From NCBI GenBank assembly GCA_016208975.1, contig JACQXA010000004.1, positions 1,613,015 through 1,677,014 of the forward strand: a DNA stretch of 64,000 bases. Direction: 5' to 3'. Of the stretch, positions 53,554-64,000 are shown in pieces (position 1 is the first letter of the stretch; each line of letters begins with the position of its first letter). The stretch comes from Nitrospinota bacterium (lineage in GTDB: Bacteria; Nitrospinota_A; UBA7883; JACRLM01). Under the pieces are notes generated by a model. The model was given only the letters and a program-made list of their open reading frames with translations. It was not told where the DNA came from and ran no database searches. Both the position numbers and the translations under genes were made by a program.

Positions 53554-54106
53554 CGAAAAAGACAGATCAACGCTGGAGCGCCTCTTCGAGGGGGCTTTGT
53601 GGAACAGCCGGTTCGTGGTGATTTTCGCCGTGGTCTCCAGCATGGCGGCCTGTTTCGCCATTTTCTTCATGGCGACGGTGGACGTGGTGTACCTTATCTC
53701 CCACATCGCCCATTACGCCGACCCGGCGCTGGATATGGAGGCCAGAAAAGCCATTCATGACGAAACCATCACCCACATCGTGGAGGTGATGGACGGGTTC
53801 CTGCTGGCCACGGTCATGCTGATTTTCTCGCTGGGGCTGTACGAGCTATTCATAAGCGACATTAACCAGGCCAAAGCCAGCAAAGTGTCCAGCAAGATAT
53901 TGTTGATCGAAAGCCTGGACGATTTGAAAAACAGGCTGGCCAAGGTTATCCTGATGATACTTATCGTGACGCTGTTCGAAAACGCCCTGAAACTAAAGGT
54001 GGAGGACTCCACGAGCCTGCTCTATTTCGGCGGGGCCATAGCCTTGGTGGGGCTGGCGCTGTACCTTACCCACGCCTCGGAAGCGGGCGGCGGCAAGGAA
54101 CACTGA
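53537..54106 (+). CDS. YqhA/UPF0114 family membrane protein
   Basis: A roughly 190-residue membrane protein with three to four hydrophobic segments. The family motif LERLFEGALWNSRFVVIFAV is at the N-terminus and LFISDINQAKASK is in the middle. The function is unknown in the family. The start is uncertain: GTG at 53537 and 53543 and ATG at 53522/53525 are all in frame and overlap the end of the cytochrome gene. An AAGGG at 53528-53532 favours one of the GTG codons. Overlap suggests translational coupling with the cytochrome b gene. Confidence 0.78.
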   Translation: MAVPDNEKDRSTLERLFEGALWNSRFVVIFAVVSSMAACFAIFFMATVDVVYLISHIAHYADPALDMEARKAIHDETITHIVEVMDGFLLATVMLIFSLGLYELFISDINQAKASKVSSKILLIESLDDLKNRLAKVILMILIVTLFENALKLKVEDSTSLLYFGGAIALVGLALYLTHASEAGGGKEH

Positions 54107-54170
54107 CCTGGGCAGGGGACGCGGGCGTTAACGGTAAAATGGTTCCGGCGTTTTTTTTGATTTGCGGGCT

Positions 54171-55244
54171 ATGGGACAAGAAAACTCGATAAAGAAGGGC
54201 GACGGGCTGGATGGCCGGGCGGCCATGGTGCTCAAAGCCGTGGTGGAGAGTTTCGCGCTGAGCGGAGAGCCGGTTGGTTCCCGGGCCATATCGAAAAACT
54301 ACGGGTTCAACCTGTGCCCCGCCTCTATCAGGAACGTCATGGCGGACCTGGAGGAAGGCGGTTTCATTTTTTCGCCCCACACTTCCGCCGGGCGGGAGCC
54401 ATCCGACAAGGGTTACAGATATTACGTGGATGCGCTGGTGGCCCCAACCCATCTTCCCGAGAACGAGATGGAAAACATCCGTGATGCCGCTCATGGCGCC
54501 CAATGGCGGGAAGTGGCCGAACTGTTGGCGTCGGTTTCCAGGACACTGGCGTCGCTGTCAAGGCAGGCAAGCCTGATCGGCATAGTTTCATGGGGCGGCT
54601 CGCCGATTAAAAAGATCAAGTTCGTGGGGATAGACGACACAAGGATAATGGCGGTCAGCGTGTTCCAGGGGGGCGATGCCAGGACCCAGCTCATCCGCGC
54701 ATGCCAGCCATATACCCAGGATGAGCTGGACAAGTTGTCCAACTTCTTCAATGACAACTTTGCGGGCATGACCCTGGACGGGATAAAAAGAAAACTGGCC
54801 GAAGAGCTCACGGGGGACCGGAAACGGGTGGACAGCCTTATGCGGCAGGCGGCGGCCATGGCCGCGCTTATGGAAGGGGAGGGCGACGCCTCCACCGAGG
54901 CGTTCATCCATGTGGACGGGGCCTCGAACCTTCTTGAAGGTGGCGGGAAATACAGCATGGACATCACCGGCATGAGGGCGGTGTTCCGGGCGTTCGATGA
55001 GAAGAGCAAGCTGGTCTCCCTCCTCAACCGTTGCCTGAAAGGGGACGGGGTGAGCCTTGTGATAGGTTCGGAAGCCGGGCTGGACGGTTTTTCGGATTTT
55101 ACGCTGGTCACCCACGGGTTCCACAGCCCCGAAGGGGCCATGGGCGGAGTGGGTATAATCGGCCCGAAGACGCTTGATTACGGCAGGGCCATGTCGCTGG
55201 TGGCGTACGCCGCCCGGCAGGTCACGGAACGGTTCAACGGCTAA
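54171..55244 (+). CDS. hrcA: Heat-inducible transcription repressor HrcA
   Basis: A 357-residue repressor with an N-terminal winged helix (VVESFALSGEPVGSRAIS, then ASIRNVMADLEEGGF and HTSAGREPSDKGYRYYVD), and the HrcA core ending in VIGSEAGLDGFSDFTLVT and GVGIIGPKTLDYGRAM. It normally binds CIRCE to repress groESL and dnaK genes. No CIRCE inverted repeat was seen upstream here. grpE follows 23 bases later. An in-frame TTG at 54162 is a weaker start. Confidence 0.93.
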   Translation: MGQENSIKKGDGLDGRAAMVLKAVVESFALSGEPVGSRAISKNYGFNLCPASIRNVMADLEEGGFIFSPHTSAGREPSDKGYRYYVDALVAPTHLPENEMENIRDAAHGAQWREVAELLASVSRTLASLSRQASLIGIVSWGGSPIKKIKFVGIDDTRIMAVSVFQGGDARTQLIRACQPYTQDELDKLSNFFNDNFAGMTLDGIKRKLAEELTGDRKRVDSLMRQAAAMAALMEGEGDASTEAFIHVDGASNLLEGGGKYSMDITGMRAVFRAFDEKSKLVSLLNRCLKGDGVSLVIGSEAGLDGFSDFTLVTHGFHSPEGAMGGVGIIGPKTLDYGRAMSLVAYAARQVTERFNG

Positions 55245-55267
55245 GACATATTTATTAGCGCAGGCAG

Positions 55268-55975
55268 GTGGTTTTGAGAGTGGAAATAGAAGACGGAAAA
55301 GCGGAAGAAACGCCAGTCCCAATGCAGGGCGGCGGCGAGGATGAGTTTGAGAGCGCCATTGAGGACCTTGTGTCCCCGGTGGAGGAGCGGGAGACCCCCA
55401 GCCTTGCGCGCAAGGAGCTTCCCCGGAAAAAGGAAGACGAGGTGGCGGAGCTGAAGGAGATCATAGAAAACCTCACCGAGGAACTGAAGAAACGGGAGGA
55501 CGATATGATCTCGGCCAGGGACCAGTCCCTCCGCGCCATGGCCGAGGCGGAAAATTACAAAAAAAGGCTGGCCCGCGAGAAAGAGGAGTTTGAGAAATAC
55601 GCGGCGGTTCCCGCCGTAAAAGGGCTTCTGCCCGCGCTGGACAACCTGGAGAACGCCATCAAGGCCGGCCGGGAGGGGGCGGACGCGGCGAAGCTTTTGG
55701 AAGGCGTGGAGCTTATCCACAAGCAGATAACCGGCGTCCTTAAAGGGCTTGGGCTGGAACGGCTGGACGTTGTGGGCAAACCGCTTGACCCGACGAATTG
55801 CGAAGCCATCCAGATGGCGGAGACCCATGAGCATCCCGACGGGACGGTTATGGAAGAGTTCATCCCCGGTTACATATTCAAGGACAGGGTATTGCGCACG
55901 TCCAAGGTGAAAGTGGCCAACAACCCCTCTTCTGTGCCGGAAGGAGGGGCGCAAGCCCCCGCCGGTTCCCAATAG
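55268..55975 (+). CDS. grpE: GrpE nucleotide exchange factor
   Basis: A 235-residue co-chaperone for DnaK. A long acidic N-terminal helix region precedes the conserved ENYKKRLAREKEEF, LLPALDNLENAI, GVELIHKQ and the C-terminal GYIFKDRVLRTSKVKVA. Starts at GTG 55268, TTG 55274 and GTG 55280 are possible. The dnaK gene does not follow; rnr comes next. Confidence 0.92.
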   Translation: MVLRVEIEDGKAEETPVPMQGGGEDEFESAIEDLVSPVEERETPSLARKELPRKKEDEVAELKEIIENLTEELKKREDDMISARDQSLRAMAEAENYKKRLAREKEEFEKYAAVPAVKGLLPALDNLENAIKAGREGADAAKLLEGVELIHKQITGVLKGLGLERLDVVGKPLDPTNCEAIQMAETHEHPDGTVMEEFIPGYIFKDRVLRTSKVKVANNPSSVPEGGAQAPAGSQ

Positions 55976-55982
55976 CGTCAAG

Positions 55983-56009
55983 GCCCGCCATCCTTGACCG
56001 GTGGCGGGC
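55983..56009 (+). terminator. Possible hairpin terminator after grpE
   Basis: GCCCGCCA/TGGCGGGC stem of 8 bp with an 11-base loop, followed by ATTTACC. The T run is short, so it may be a weak terminator. Confidence 0.4.
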
Positions 56010-56031
56010 ATTTACCATTCCGTCATAATAT

Positions 56032-56060
56032 TTGGGCAAGGGGCCAAAGTGGGTTAGAAT
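56032..56060 (+). promoter_or_regulatory. Candidate promoter for rnr
   Basis: TTGGGC (56032-56037), a 17-base spacer, TAGAAT (56055-56060), 35 bases before the rnr ATG. It matches 4/6 and 5/6 of the sigma-70 consensus. Confidence 0.5.
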
Positions 56061-56095
56061 AACCCCATGATTATCTTGCCTGGCGGTATCCGCCC

Positions 56096-58333
56096 ATGAG
56101 TTCCCCCAAAGACCCGCTGGCCGAAAAACTGCGCTCACTGCTTACGGCCCCATTATCCATGCGGGAGATCCTCACGCGCTTGAAGGCCCCCTCCGAGGAG
56201 CGTAGCAGGTACCGGAAGAAAATCCGCGACCTGGTCCATTCCGGCGTAATAGTCAGGCTCAAAGGGGATCTTTACGGACTGCCGGAAGAGATGAACCTGG
56301 TCACCGGCAGGGTGCAGGGGAGCGCGGACGGGTTCGGATTCCTCATACCCGACGACAAAACCCAGCCCGACGTTTTCCTGAGCCCCCGCGCCCTAAGCGG
56401 CGCCATGAACGGCGACAAGGTGGTGGCCAGGGTGGAGAGCGGCCGGGGCGCCAAACCCTCGGGCCAGGTGATAAGGGTTCTGGAACGGGCGCATACCATG
56501 GTGCCCGGCATTTATGAAAGAGCCAGGAACGCGGGCTACGTGGTTCCGTTCGACCAGCGGCTAAACCAGGACATTTTGATACCCGCCCGTGAATCCGGAG
56601 GAGCCAAGCCAGGCCAGGCGGTGGTGGCGGAAATAACCGAATATCCATCGGGCCAGCGGCAGTTGGTGGGCCGGGTGGCGAAAGTCCTGGGGGAGGCGGA
56701 CGACCCGTCGGTGGAGATCCAGGTGATCATCACCCAGTACAACCTGCGGCAGGAGTTCCCCCGGGCCGCCGAGCAGGAGGCCAAGGCTTGCCCCACCCCT
56801 TCCGAGAAGGATTACCGTGGCAGGCTGGACCTTCGGGCAAGGCCCATCGTGACCATAGACGGAGAGACCGCCAAAGATTTCGACGACGCCGTGGAGGTGG
56901 AGCGGCTGGATAACGGCCAATACAGGCTGGGGGTGCACATAGCCGACGTTTCCCATTATGTGCGTGAGGGTACCACGCTGGACCGGGAGGCGCTAAAACG
57001 GGGCACGTCGGTATATTTCCCGGGCTCGGTGATTCCCATGTTGCCCTTCGAACTGTCCAACGACCTTTGTTCGCTCAAACCGAAGGTGGACAGGCTCACG
57101 CTAAGTTGCGTCATGACTTTCGACCGCCACGGGGAGATGACCGGGTACCAGGTAGCCGAATCGGTGATCCGCTCCGTGGAGAGGATGACCTACACCAACG
57201 TAGCGGCCATCCTGGAGGGCAAAGACCAGGACCTGCTGGCGCGTTATGGCTGGCTGGAGAAGAACTTCAAGCTTATGGCGGAACTGGCGGCGCTGTTGCG
57301 ACACAAACGCGCCATGGCCGGGGCCATAGATTTCGACCTGCCGGAGCCGGAGATAATCCTGGACGTCACCGGCAGGCCCGAGAGCATCATAACCGCCGAG
57401 CGCAACGTGGCCCACAAACTCATAGAAGAGTTCATGCTGGCGGCCAACCGGGCGGTGGCGGGCCATTTCCTCAAGAAAAACATCCCCGCCATATACAGGG
57501 TTCACGACGAGCCTGACCCTTTGAAGCTGGAGGCGTTCATCGAGTTCGCCGGGTCGTTGGGCTTGCGGGTGAAAAAGGGGGAGAAAATGACCCCCAAGAG
57601 GATGCAGGGCATTTTAGGGGAGGTAAAAGGCAAGCCGGAAGAGAAACTTGTGACCCATGTGCTGTTGCGCTCCATGAAACAGGCCCGTTACACAGTGGAC
57701 AACATAGGGCATTTCGGGCTGGCGTTCGAGCATTACACCCACTTCACAAGCCCCATCAGAAGATACCCGGACCTGGTGGTCCACCGGCTTCTCAAAGAGC
57801 TTTTGCGCGGCCCCAGGCGGGACGAGCATTGGGACACCGTGTTGCCCTCCATAGCGGAACAGACATCCAAAACCGAGCGGACCGCCGAAGAGGCCGAGCG
57901 GGACGTGGTAAAACTGCGGCAGACCCAGTTTATGGTTGATAAGGTGGGGGAAGAGTACGAGGGAATAATCTCCGGCGTTACCGCTTTCGGTTTTTTCGTG
58001 GAGCTTTCGGAGCCTCCGGTGGAGGGGCTGGTGCGGATAAGCTCTGTGGCGGACGATTATTACCGTTACGACGAGGCGGGCCACGCCCTGATTGGCCAGC
58101 GCCGCAAAAAAAGGTTCAGGCTTGGGGATATCGTCCGGGTGCGGGTGGAAAACGTTTCGGTGGAGCGGCGGAGAATTGACCTTTCGCTGATAGAACAGGC
58201 CCACAAGCCCTCGCGGAAAACAGCGCGGGGGGGCGCCGCCGTGGAGCGGCCCGCGCCCCGGAGCGGCCAAAGAGCCGGCCGGCCGGCCAGAAGCGCCCGG
58301 CCCAAAAGCCTCAAACGCAGGAAAAAGCCATAA
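56096..58333 (+). CDS. rnr: Ribonuclease R
   Basis: A 745-residue 3'-5' exoribonuclease. An N-terminal winged-helix region (about 1-65), two cold-shock domains (about 65-235), the RNB domain with the catalytic DGETAKDFDDAVEVE and LGVHIADVSHYV, an S1 domain (about 640-705), and a basic C-terminal tail rich in Arg/Lys/Pro are visible. It degrades structured RNA. Length and motifs are normal. Confidence 0.96.
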   Translation: MSSPKDPLAEKLRSLLTAPLSMREILTRLKAPSEERSRYRKKIRDLVHSGVIVRLKGDLYGLPEEMNLVTGRVQGSADGFGFLIPDDKTQPDVFLSPRALSGAMNGDKVVARVESGRGAKPSGQVIRVLERAHTMVPGIYERARNAGYVVPFDQRLNQDILIPARESGGAKPGQAVVAEITEYPSGQRQLVGRVAKVLGEADDPSVEIQVIITQYNLRQEFPRAAEQEAKACPTPSEKDYRGRLDLRARPIVTIDGETAKDFDDAVEVERLDNGQYRLGVHIADVSHYVREGTTLDREALKRGTSVYFPGSVIPMLPFELSNDLCSLKPKVDRLTLSCVMTFDRHGEMTGYQVAESVIRSVERMTYTNVAAILEGKDQDLLARYGWLEKNFKLMAELAALLRHKRAMAGAIDFDLPEPEIILDVTGRPESIITAERNVAHKLIEEFMLAANRAVAGHFLKKNIPAIYRVHDEPDPLKLEAFIEFAGSLGLRVKKGEKMTPKRMQGILGEVKGKPEEKLVTHVLLRSMKQARYTVDNIGHFGLAFEHYTHFTSPIRRYPDLVVHRLLKELLRGPRRDEHWDTVLPSIAEQTSKTERTAEEAERDVVKLRQTQFMVDKVGEEYEGIISGVTAFGFFVELSEPPVEGLVRISSVADDYYRYDEAGHALIGQRRKKRFRLGDIVRVRVENVSVERRRIDLSLIEQAHKPSRKTARGGAAVERPAPRSGQRAGRPARSARPKSLKRRKKP

Positions 58334-58373
58334 AAAATCCTTGGCAGGCAGGGGACATCCCCAACCGTAAGCA

Positions 58374-58516
58374 GTGTCTCAGTTTGAAAGTACAGGGGAG
58401 ATTCTTCACTTACGCTCAGAATTACAATATAAAAGCCGTTGATAACAGTGTCATCCTGAGCGAAGCGCAAGCGAAGTGAAGGATCTGTCTATTATTTGAG
58501 ATTCAAACTGAGACAC
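58374..58516 (+). repeat. 143-bp inverted-repeat element, copy 1 (MITE-like)
   Basis: Ends are 15-bp perfect inverted repeats: GTGTCTCAGTTTGAA and TTCAAACTGAGACAC. The inner part also folds back (AGATTCTTCACTTACG with the complementary GAAGTGAAGGATCT side). There is no coding capacity. A second copy of the same length and orientation lies at 60974-61116. The short repeat AACCG occurs a few bases outside each end (58363-58367 and 58522-58526). Confidence 0.9.
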
Positions 58517-58618
58517 CGCCTAACCGCAATCACCTGTTGGCTTTTTATGGGAATGTGTTATTATCTACCGCCTGTCTTTAGGCAAGTTAAACATAGTCTA
58601 ATAACCACAATGATGTAA

Positions 58619-60856
<2,238 letters not shown>

Positions 60857-60866
60857 ATCACCTGAA

Positions 60867-60901
60867 GGGGGCGCAGGCTTTACGTTTGCGCTCCCTTTTT
60901 T
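60867..60901 (+). terminator. Rho-independent terminator of icd
   Basis: A 10-bp stem (GGGGGCGCAG with TTGCGCTCCC, two G-U pairs), a 9-base loop and a run of T residues. It starts 10 bases after the icd stop. Confidence 0.85.
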
Positions 60902-60973
60902 GGTTTTTGCTTCCCCTCCCCCGTCATTGCCCGGCGCAGGCCAGCGGGTCTTGCCAGACCCACCCCGGGGGTA

Positions 60974-61116
60974 GTGTCTCAGTTTGAAAGTACAGGGGAG
61001 ATTTTTCACTTACGCCCAGAATGACAATATAAAAGCCGTTGATAACATTGTCATCCTGGGCGAAGCGCAAGCGAAGTGAAGGATCTGTCCATTATTTGAG
61101 ATTCAAACTGGGACAC
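60974..61116 (+). repeat. 143-bp inverted-repeat element, copy 2 (MITE-like)
   Basis: Same ends as copy 1 (right end has one change, GGGACAC). The two copies differ at only a handful of positions over 143 bp. A direct repeat CCACCCCGGG occurs at 60960-60969 and 61118-61127, close to the two ends, which may be a target-site duplication. No transposase gene is present. Confidence 0.9.
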
Positions 61117-61199
61117 ACCACCCCGGGAGTGCATTTGACTTAAAGCCCGGCGGGGGGATAACATGCCTGAGATTTTTATTACTGGTAACCAAGGGCCAA

Positions 61200-62183
61200 A
61201 TGGAACAGAAGATATCTGAAATACTTTTAAAAGCCTGTGACGACGCCGACGCCAACGTGCGCAAGGCCGCGGCCGTGGCCCTGTCCGAAGCCGATACCAC
61301 CCATCTGAAAAACGCCCTGATCAAACTGCTGAAAGACAAAGTGTGGCAGGTGAGAGAAGCGGCCATACAATCCATAGCGGAAGCGAAGGTGGTGGAAGCG
61401 GCGGATATACTCGGCAAAGTCCTGGGTAGCGAAGACGACGCTTCCGCCCGCAAAGCGGTCCTGCAATGGGTGGCGGCTAAGGGGGAAGAGGCGGACCCCA
61501 AGGCCAAGCCTGGAAGCCCGGTGGATCCCAAGAAGCCCGTGGGTGACCCGTGGCAGATCAAAAAGGCGGCGGCGCTGGCCTTGAGCAAGTTGAGGCCGGA
61601 CCTGGTGGTGATACCGCTTATGATGTCAATGGATTCCGGCAACCCCACCGCCCGCATAGCGGCCATGGCCGGCTTAGGGAACCTCAACGCCACCCAGGCC
61701 ATAGACAAGCTTTTAGAGGCGCTCAACGACGCGGACTGGAACGTGAGGAAAATGGCGCTTGTCACCCTCGGCAAGCTGAAGGCCGTGGAGGCCGTGGACG
61801 AGGCCTTGCGCCTTTTGGATGACGAAAAGTTCGCCATCCGTATCGAGGCGGTGATAACCCTTAACCACATCAAGCCGGAGGGGGCGGTGCCAGCCCTTTC
61901 CAATGTGGTGGTTAACGACAACAATTACGAGGTCCGCAAGGTGGCCGCCACGGCCCTTGGCAACATGAAGACCCACGATGCGGCCCCAGCCCTGGTGATA
62001 GCCTTGAACGATGAGCACTGGATGGTGCGCAAGGCCGCCATAGAGGCCCTTACCAACCTGAAAGCCACCGACGCGCTGGAGAACATAAAAGAGCATCTGG
62101 GGGATGAGCAGGAGGATGTCCGCAGTACGGCGGCCATAAGCGTTATCCGGCTCATACAGATAGCCAAGGCTGGCGCCGCCTGA
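61200..62183 (+). CDS. HEAT-repeat protein (PBS lyase-like)
   Basis: A 327-residue alpha-helical solenoid. Around eight repeats of the DADANVRKAAAVALSEA / DADWNVRKMALVTLGKL / NNYEVRKVAATALGNM / DEHWMVRKAAIEALTNL type are visible. A charged, Pro-rich insertion lies at about 95-115. There is no enzymatic motif. Such proteins are scaffolds for protein-protein contacts. The next genes (receiver-TPR, fliL) suggest a link to motility or signalling, but this is only positional. Confidence 0.85.
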   Translation: MEQKISEILLKACDDADANVRKAAAVALSEADTTHLKNALIKLLKDKVWQVREAAIQSIAEAKVVEAADILGKVLGSEDDASARKAVLQWVAAKGEEADPKAKPGSPVDPKKPVGDPWQIKKAAALALSKLRPDLVVIPLMMSMDSGNPTARIAAMAGLGNLNATQAIDKLLEALNDADWNVRKMALVTLGKLKAVEAVDEALRLLDDEKFAIRIEAVITLNHIKPEGAVPALSNVVVNDNNYEVRKVAATALGNMKTHDAAPALVIALNDEHWMVRKAAIEALTNLKATDALENIKEHLGDEQEDVRSTAAISVIRLIQIAKAGAA

Positions 62184-62295
62184 TTTCTACTCAGTCCAAA
62201 CAGCCTTTATCCATGGTATTATTGTTGTTTTATTGGCGCTTGCCTGTTGATTTGCGGCGCAAAAGCACAAACACAAACGGGTGTTATTGATTTAA

Positions 62296-63465
62296 ATGAG
62301 GCAATCCGATTTTAAAAACCTTACTGCCCTGGTCGCCGATGACATGTTCAACATGCGTAGAACCATCAAGAACATGTTGCGCGCCATAGGTTTCGAGAAT
62401 GTCATAGAGGCCGAGAATGGCCTTAAGGCCTGGGAAATCCTGAACAAAAGCAAGATCGACATCATGGTTTCCGACTGGAACATGCCTGAAATGCCCGGCC
62501 TTGAGCTTTTACGCCGGGTGAGGGACAACTCCCGCCTGCGGGACCTCCCGTTCATAATGATCACCGCGGAGGTGGCCGAGGGGAACATCGTCCAGGCGGC
62601 CGAGACCGAGGTGGACGGCTATCTTATAAAACCCTTCGTGGCCAAGGCGCTGGAGGAGAAGATAATGGCCATCTTCTCCAACAGGGAAAACCCGTCCCCA
62701 TTTGAACGGAACATGAAAGCCGGTCAGGTGTATATGGATTCCCAGCAGTATGACAAGGCCATAGGAGCTTTCACCGAGTCGCTCAACATCCGGCCAGACT
62801 CGGCGAGGGCGAGGTTCTCACTGGGTGAGGCGCACTCGAAAAAAGGTGATATGAAGGAGGCCGAAAAGTGGCACAAGGAGGCCATGGCGGTCAATCCCCA
62901 ATACATCCGGGCCTATGAGGGGCTAAGCGCCGTATATGACAATTTGGGGAAATCCGACGAAGCGGTGAAGGTCCTGGAGAAGGCCAGCCAGATAAGCCCC
63001 AACAATCCGGAAAGATACCTTGAGATAGGAAAACTGCACTTAAAGAGGGGCGACAAGGAAAAGGCGGACCAGGCGCTGGAGATGGCCACGCGCAACGCCG
63101 AGCACAATCCGGACATCCACACCCAGATAGGCGAGGTGTACCTGGCCGCCGGGGACGATTCCAAGGCCGCCGACGCGTTCTCCCACTCCATAGACATATT
63201 CGAAAGCGTTCATGTGTACAACCGGCTGGGTATCGCCCTGCGTAAGAAAGGGCAGTTCGACGAGGCTTTAAAGGTGTACCAGAGAGCCATAAAGCTGGAG
63301 CCGGAGAACGAGGTGCTCTATTTCAACGTGGGGCGTCTGCTTATGGAACAGGCTTTTTACAGGGACGCCGCCGAGTATTTCAGAAAAGCGCTGGACCTTG
63401 ACCCGGAGTTTGCCGAATGCAAAAATATGCTAAGTAAAGTCAACGAGCTTTCGGGCAAAAAATAA
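62296..63465 (+). CDS. Receiver-TPR protein
   Basis: A 389-residue protein. A CheY-like receiver (about 1-125) has the phospho-acceptor in IMVSDWNMPEMPGLELL, the Thr in IMITAEV and the Lys in YLIKPF. From about 140 to the end there are six to seven TPR units. The output is therefore protein-protein contact, not DNA binding. It lies 24 bases upstream of fliL, suggesting a role in flagellar or chemotaxis signalling. Confidence 0.88.
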   Translation: MRQSDFKNLTALVADDMFNMRRTIKNMLRAIGFENVIEAENGLKAWEILNKSKIDIMVSDWNMPEMPGLELLRRVRDNSRLRDLPFIMITAEVAEGNIVQAAETEVDGYLIKPFVAKALEEKIMAIFSNRENPSPFERNMKAGQVYMDSQQYDKAIGAFTESLNIRPDSARARFSLGEAHSKKGDMKEAEKWHKEAMAVNPQYIRAYEGLSAVYDNLGKSDEAVKVLEKASQISPNNPERYLEIGKLHLKRGDKEKADQALEMATRNAEHNPDIHTQIGEVYLAAGDDSKAADAFSHSIDIFESVHVYNRLGIALRKKGQFDEALKVYQRAIKLEPENEVLYFNVGRLLMEQAFYRDAAEYFRKALDLDPEFAECKNMLSKVNELSGKK

Positions 63466-63489
63466 CGCTGATCCTGTAAGGTTCAATAC

Positions 63490-64000
63490 ATGGCGAAAAA
63501 ACGCAGAACCGAGCTGGACATAGACCAAGAGTTCCTCGCCGAAGAGAAAAAGCCCGAGCCTCCTCCTCCTGCGCCCCCGCCTCCGGAGAAGAAACCGGAG
63601 GAGCCCAAGCATCACAGGAAAATAAACAAGGTCAAGCTCCTGATGATCACCGGGGCTGGAGTCGCCGCCATAGTCGTTTTGGGGTTGATCATATGGGTGG
63701 CGGTGACCTTCATCTTCGCCGGGGAGAATGAGGCTCAGGCTCCGGAGGCGCCTCCTGCCCCACCGCCCCAGGAAGCGCCCAAAACGCCCGAGGGGGGCGG
63801 GGTAAACCAGGCGCTGTATGTGCTGGAGCCGTTTTTCGTTCCATTGCCAGGCAAAGACGGCGCTCCTGGCGGGTTCGTCCGCATCCAGTTCTCGCTGGAA
63901 ATAAGCGATCCAGATGTGAAAGGCGACTTGGACAGGAACGTGACCCTGGTGAGGGAAAACGTGTTTTTCATCCTTCGCGGCAAATCCCGGGAGGATTTTA
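63490..64000 (+). CDS. fliL: Flagellar basal body-associated protein FliL (cut by window edge)
   Basis: The visible 170 residues have a charged and Pro-rich N-terminus, one membrane helix (about 50-78) and the beginning of the periplasmic FliL domain (YVLEPFFVPLPG, RIQFSLEISD, VTLVRENVFFILRGKS). FliL stabilises the stator at the motor. A ribosome-binding site (TAAGG) lies 9 bases before the ATG. The 3' end is beyond the window. Confidence 0.85.
   Translation, partial: MAKKRRTELDIDQEFLAEEKKPEPPPPAPPPPEKKPEEPKHHRKINKVKLLMITGAGVAAIVVLGLIIWVAVTFIFAGENEAQAPEAPPAPPPQEAPKTPEGGGVNQALYVLEPFFVPLPGKDGAPGGFVRIQFSLEISDPDVKGDLDRNVTLVRENVFFILRGKSREDF

Noticed and set aside
54107-54170. CIRCE operator before hrcA
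   Set aside because: No TTAGCACTC-N9-GAGTGCTAA-like inverted repeat is present.

Overview
The window comes from a Gram-negative bacterium. It carries Tol-Pal, Mla lipid transport, an RND tripartite pump and a secretin-based pilus, plus flagellar genes (fliN, start of fliL). Most of it is GC-rich, apart from a few AT-richer islands. A complete dissimilatory sulfur module (aprBA, qmoABC, sat) points to a sulfate reducer or a sulfur-oxidising relative, for example a Desulfobacterota- or Nitrospinota-like lineage. The sequence alone does not settle the phylum, and no dsr genes are present to fix the direction of the pathway.

Layout. 1-942: the end of a DUF4268 gene and a HEPN/MNT toxin-antitoxin pair. 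1114-4280: mlaEFD-type ABC lipid transport. 4324-5241: a LysR regulator divergent from the sulfur genes. 5463-15707: aprB, aprA, then an AT-rich island (six structured repeats, a DUF559 nuclease gene, an orphan cyclase-like gene), then qmoA, qmoB, qmoC and sat, closed by a strong terminator. 15757-17169: an unknown membrane protein and rdgB. 17422-18892: two-subunit class I fumarase. 18957-26168, minus strand: ppiD-like chaperone, cpoB, pal, tolB, tolA, tolR, tolQ. 26238-29619: purH and a divergent M3 oligopeptidase. 29673-38280: a CheY-like receiver, a BFD-like ferredoxin, then a probable copper-stress block (ECF sigma factor, Cys-rich anti-sigma factor, CYCxC protein, CusC-CusB-CusA). 38287-38622: fliN. 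38805-39665: a two-domain lipoprotein. 39673-52376, minus strand: an MSHA-like type IV pilus locus (pilin, mshE, mshG, a low-complexity secreted protein, a large pseudopilin, hicB and a broken hicA, mshI-J-K-L-M-N). 52840-58333: a cytochrome b subunit, a YqhA protein, hrcA, grpE and rnr. 58374-61116: monomeric isocitrate dehydrogenase between two copies of a 143-bp inverted-repeat element. 61200-64000: a HEAT-repeat protein, a receiver-TPR protein and the start of fliL.

How the genes fit together. Sat activates sulfate to APS, AprBA reduces APS to sulfite, and QmoABC links that step to the quinone pool; the reverse direction is equally possible from sequence. The LysR gene and palindromic sites in the shared intergenic region suggest local control. 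The sigma/anti-sigma pair sits directly ahead of a Cu(I)-type RND pump whose CusA keeps the full Met triad, so a self-contained metal-response unit is likely. The Tol-Pal genes occur as tolQRAB, a separately controlled pal, and cpoB.

The most unusual parts are: the repeat/DUF559 island inside the apr-qmo cluster, where one repeat copy supplies the likely ribosome-binding site and the next supplies the stop codon; the orphan class III cyclase-like protein beside it; the hicBA module inserted seamlessly into the pilus operon with an amber-broken toxin; and the ECF/Cys-rich anti-sigma/CYCxC/Cus block.
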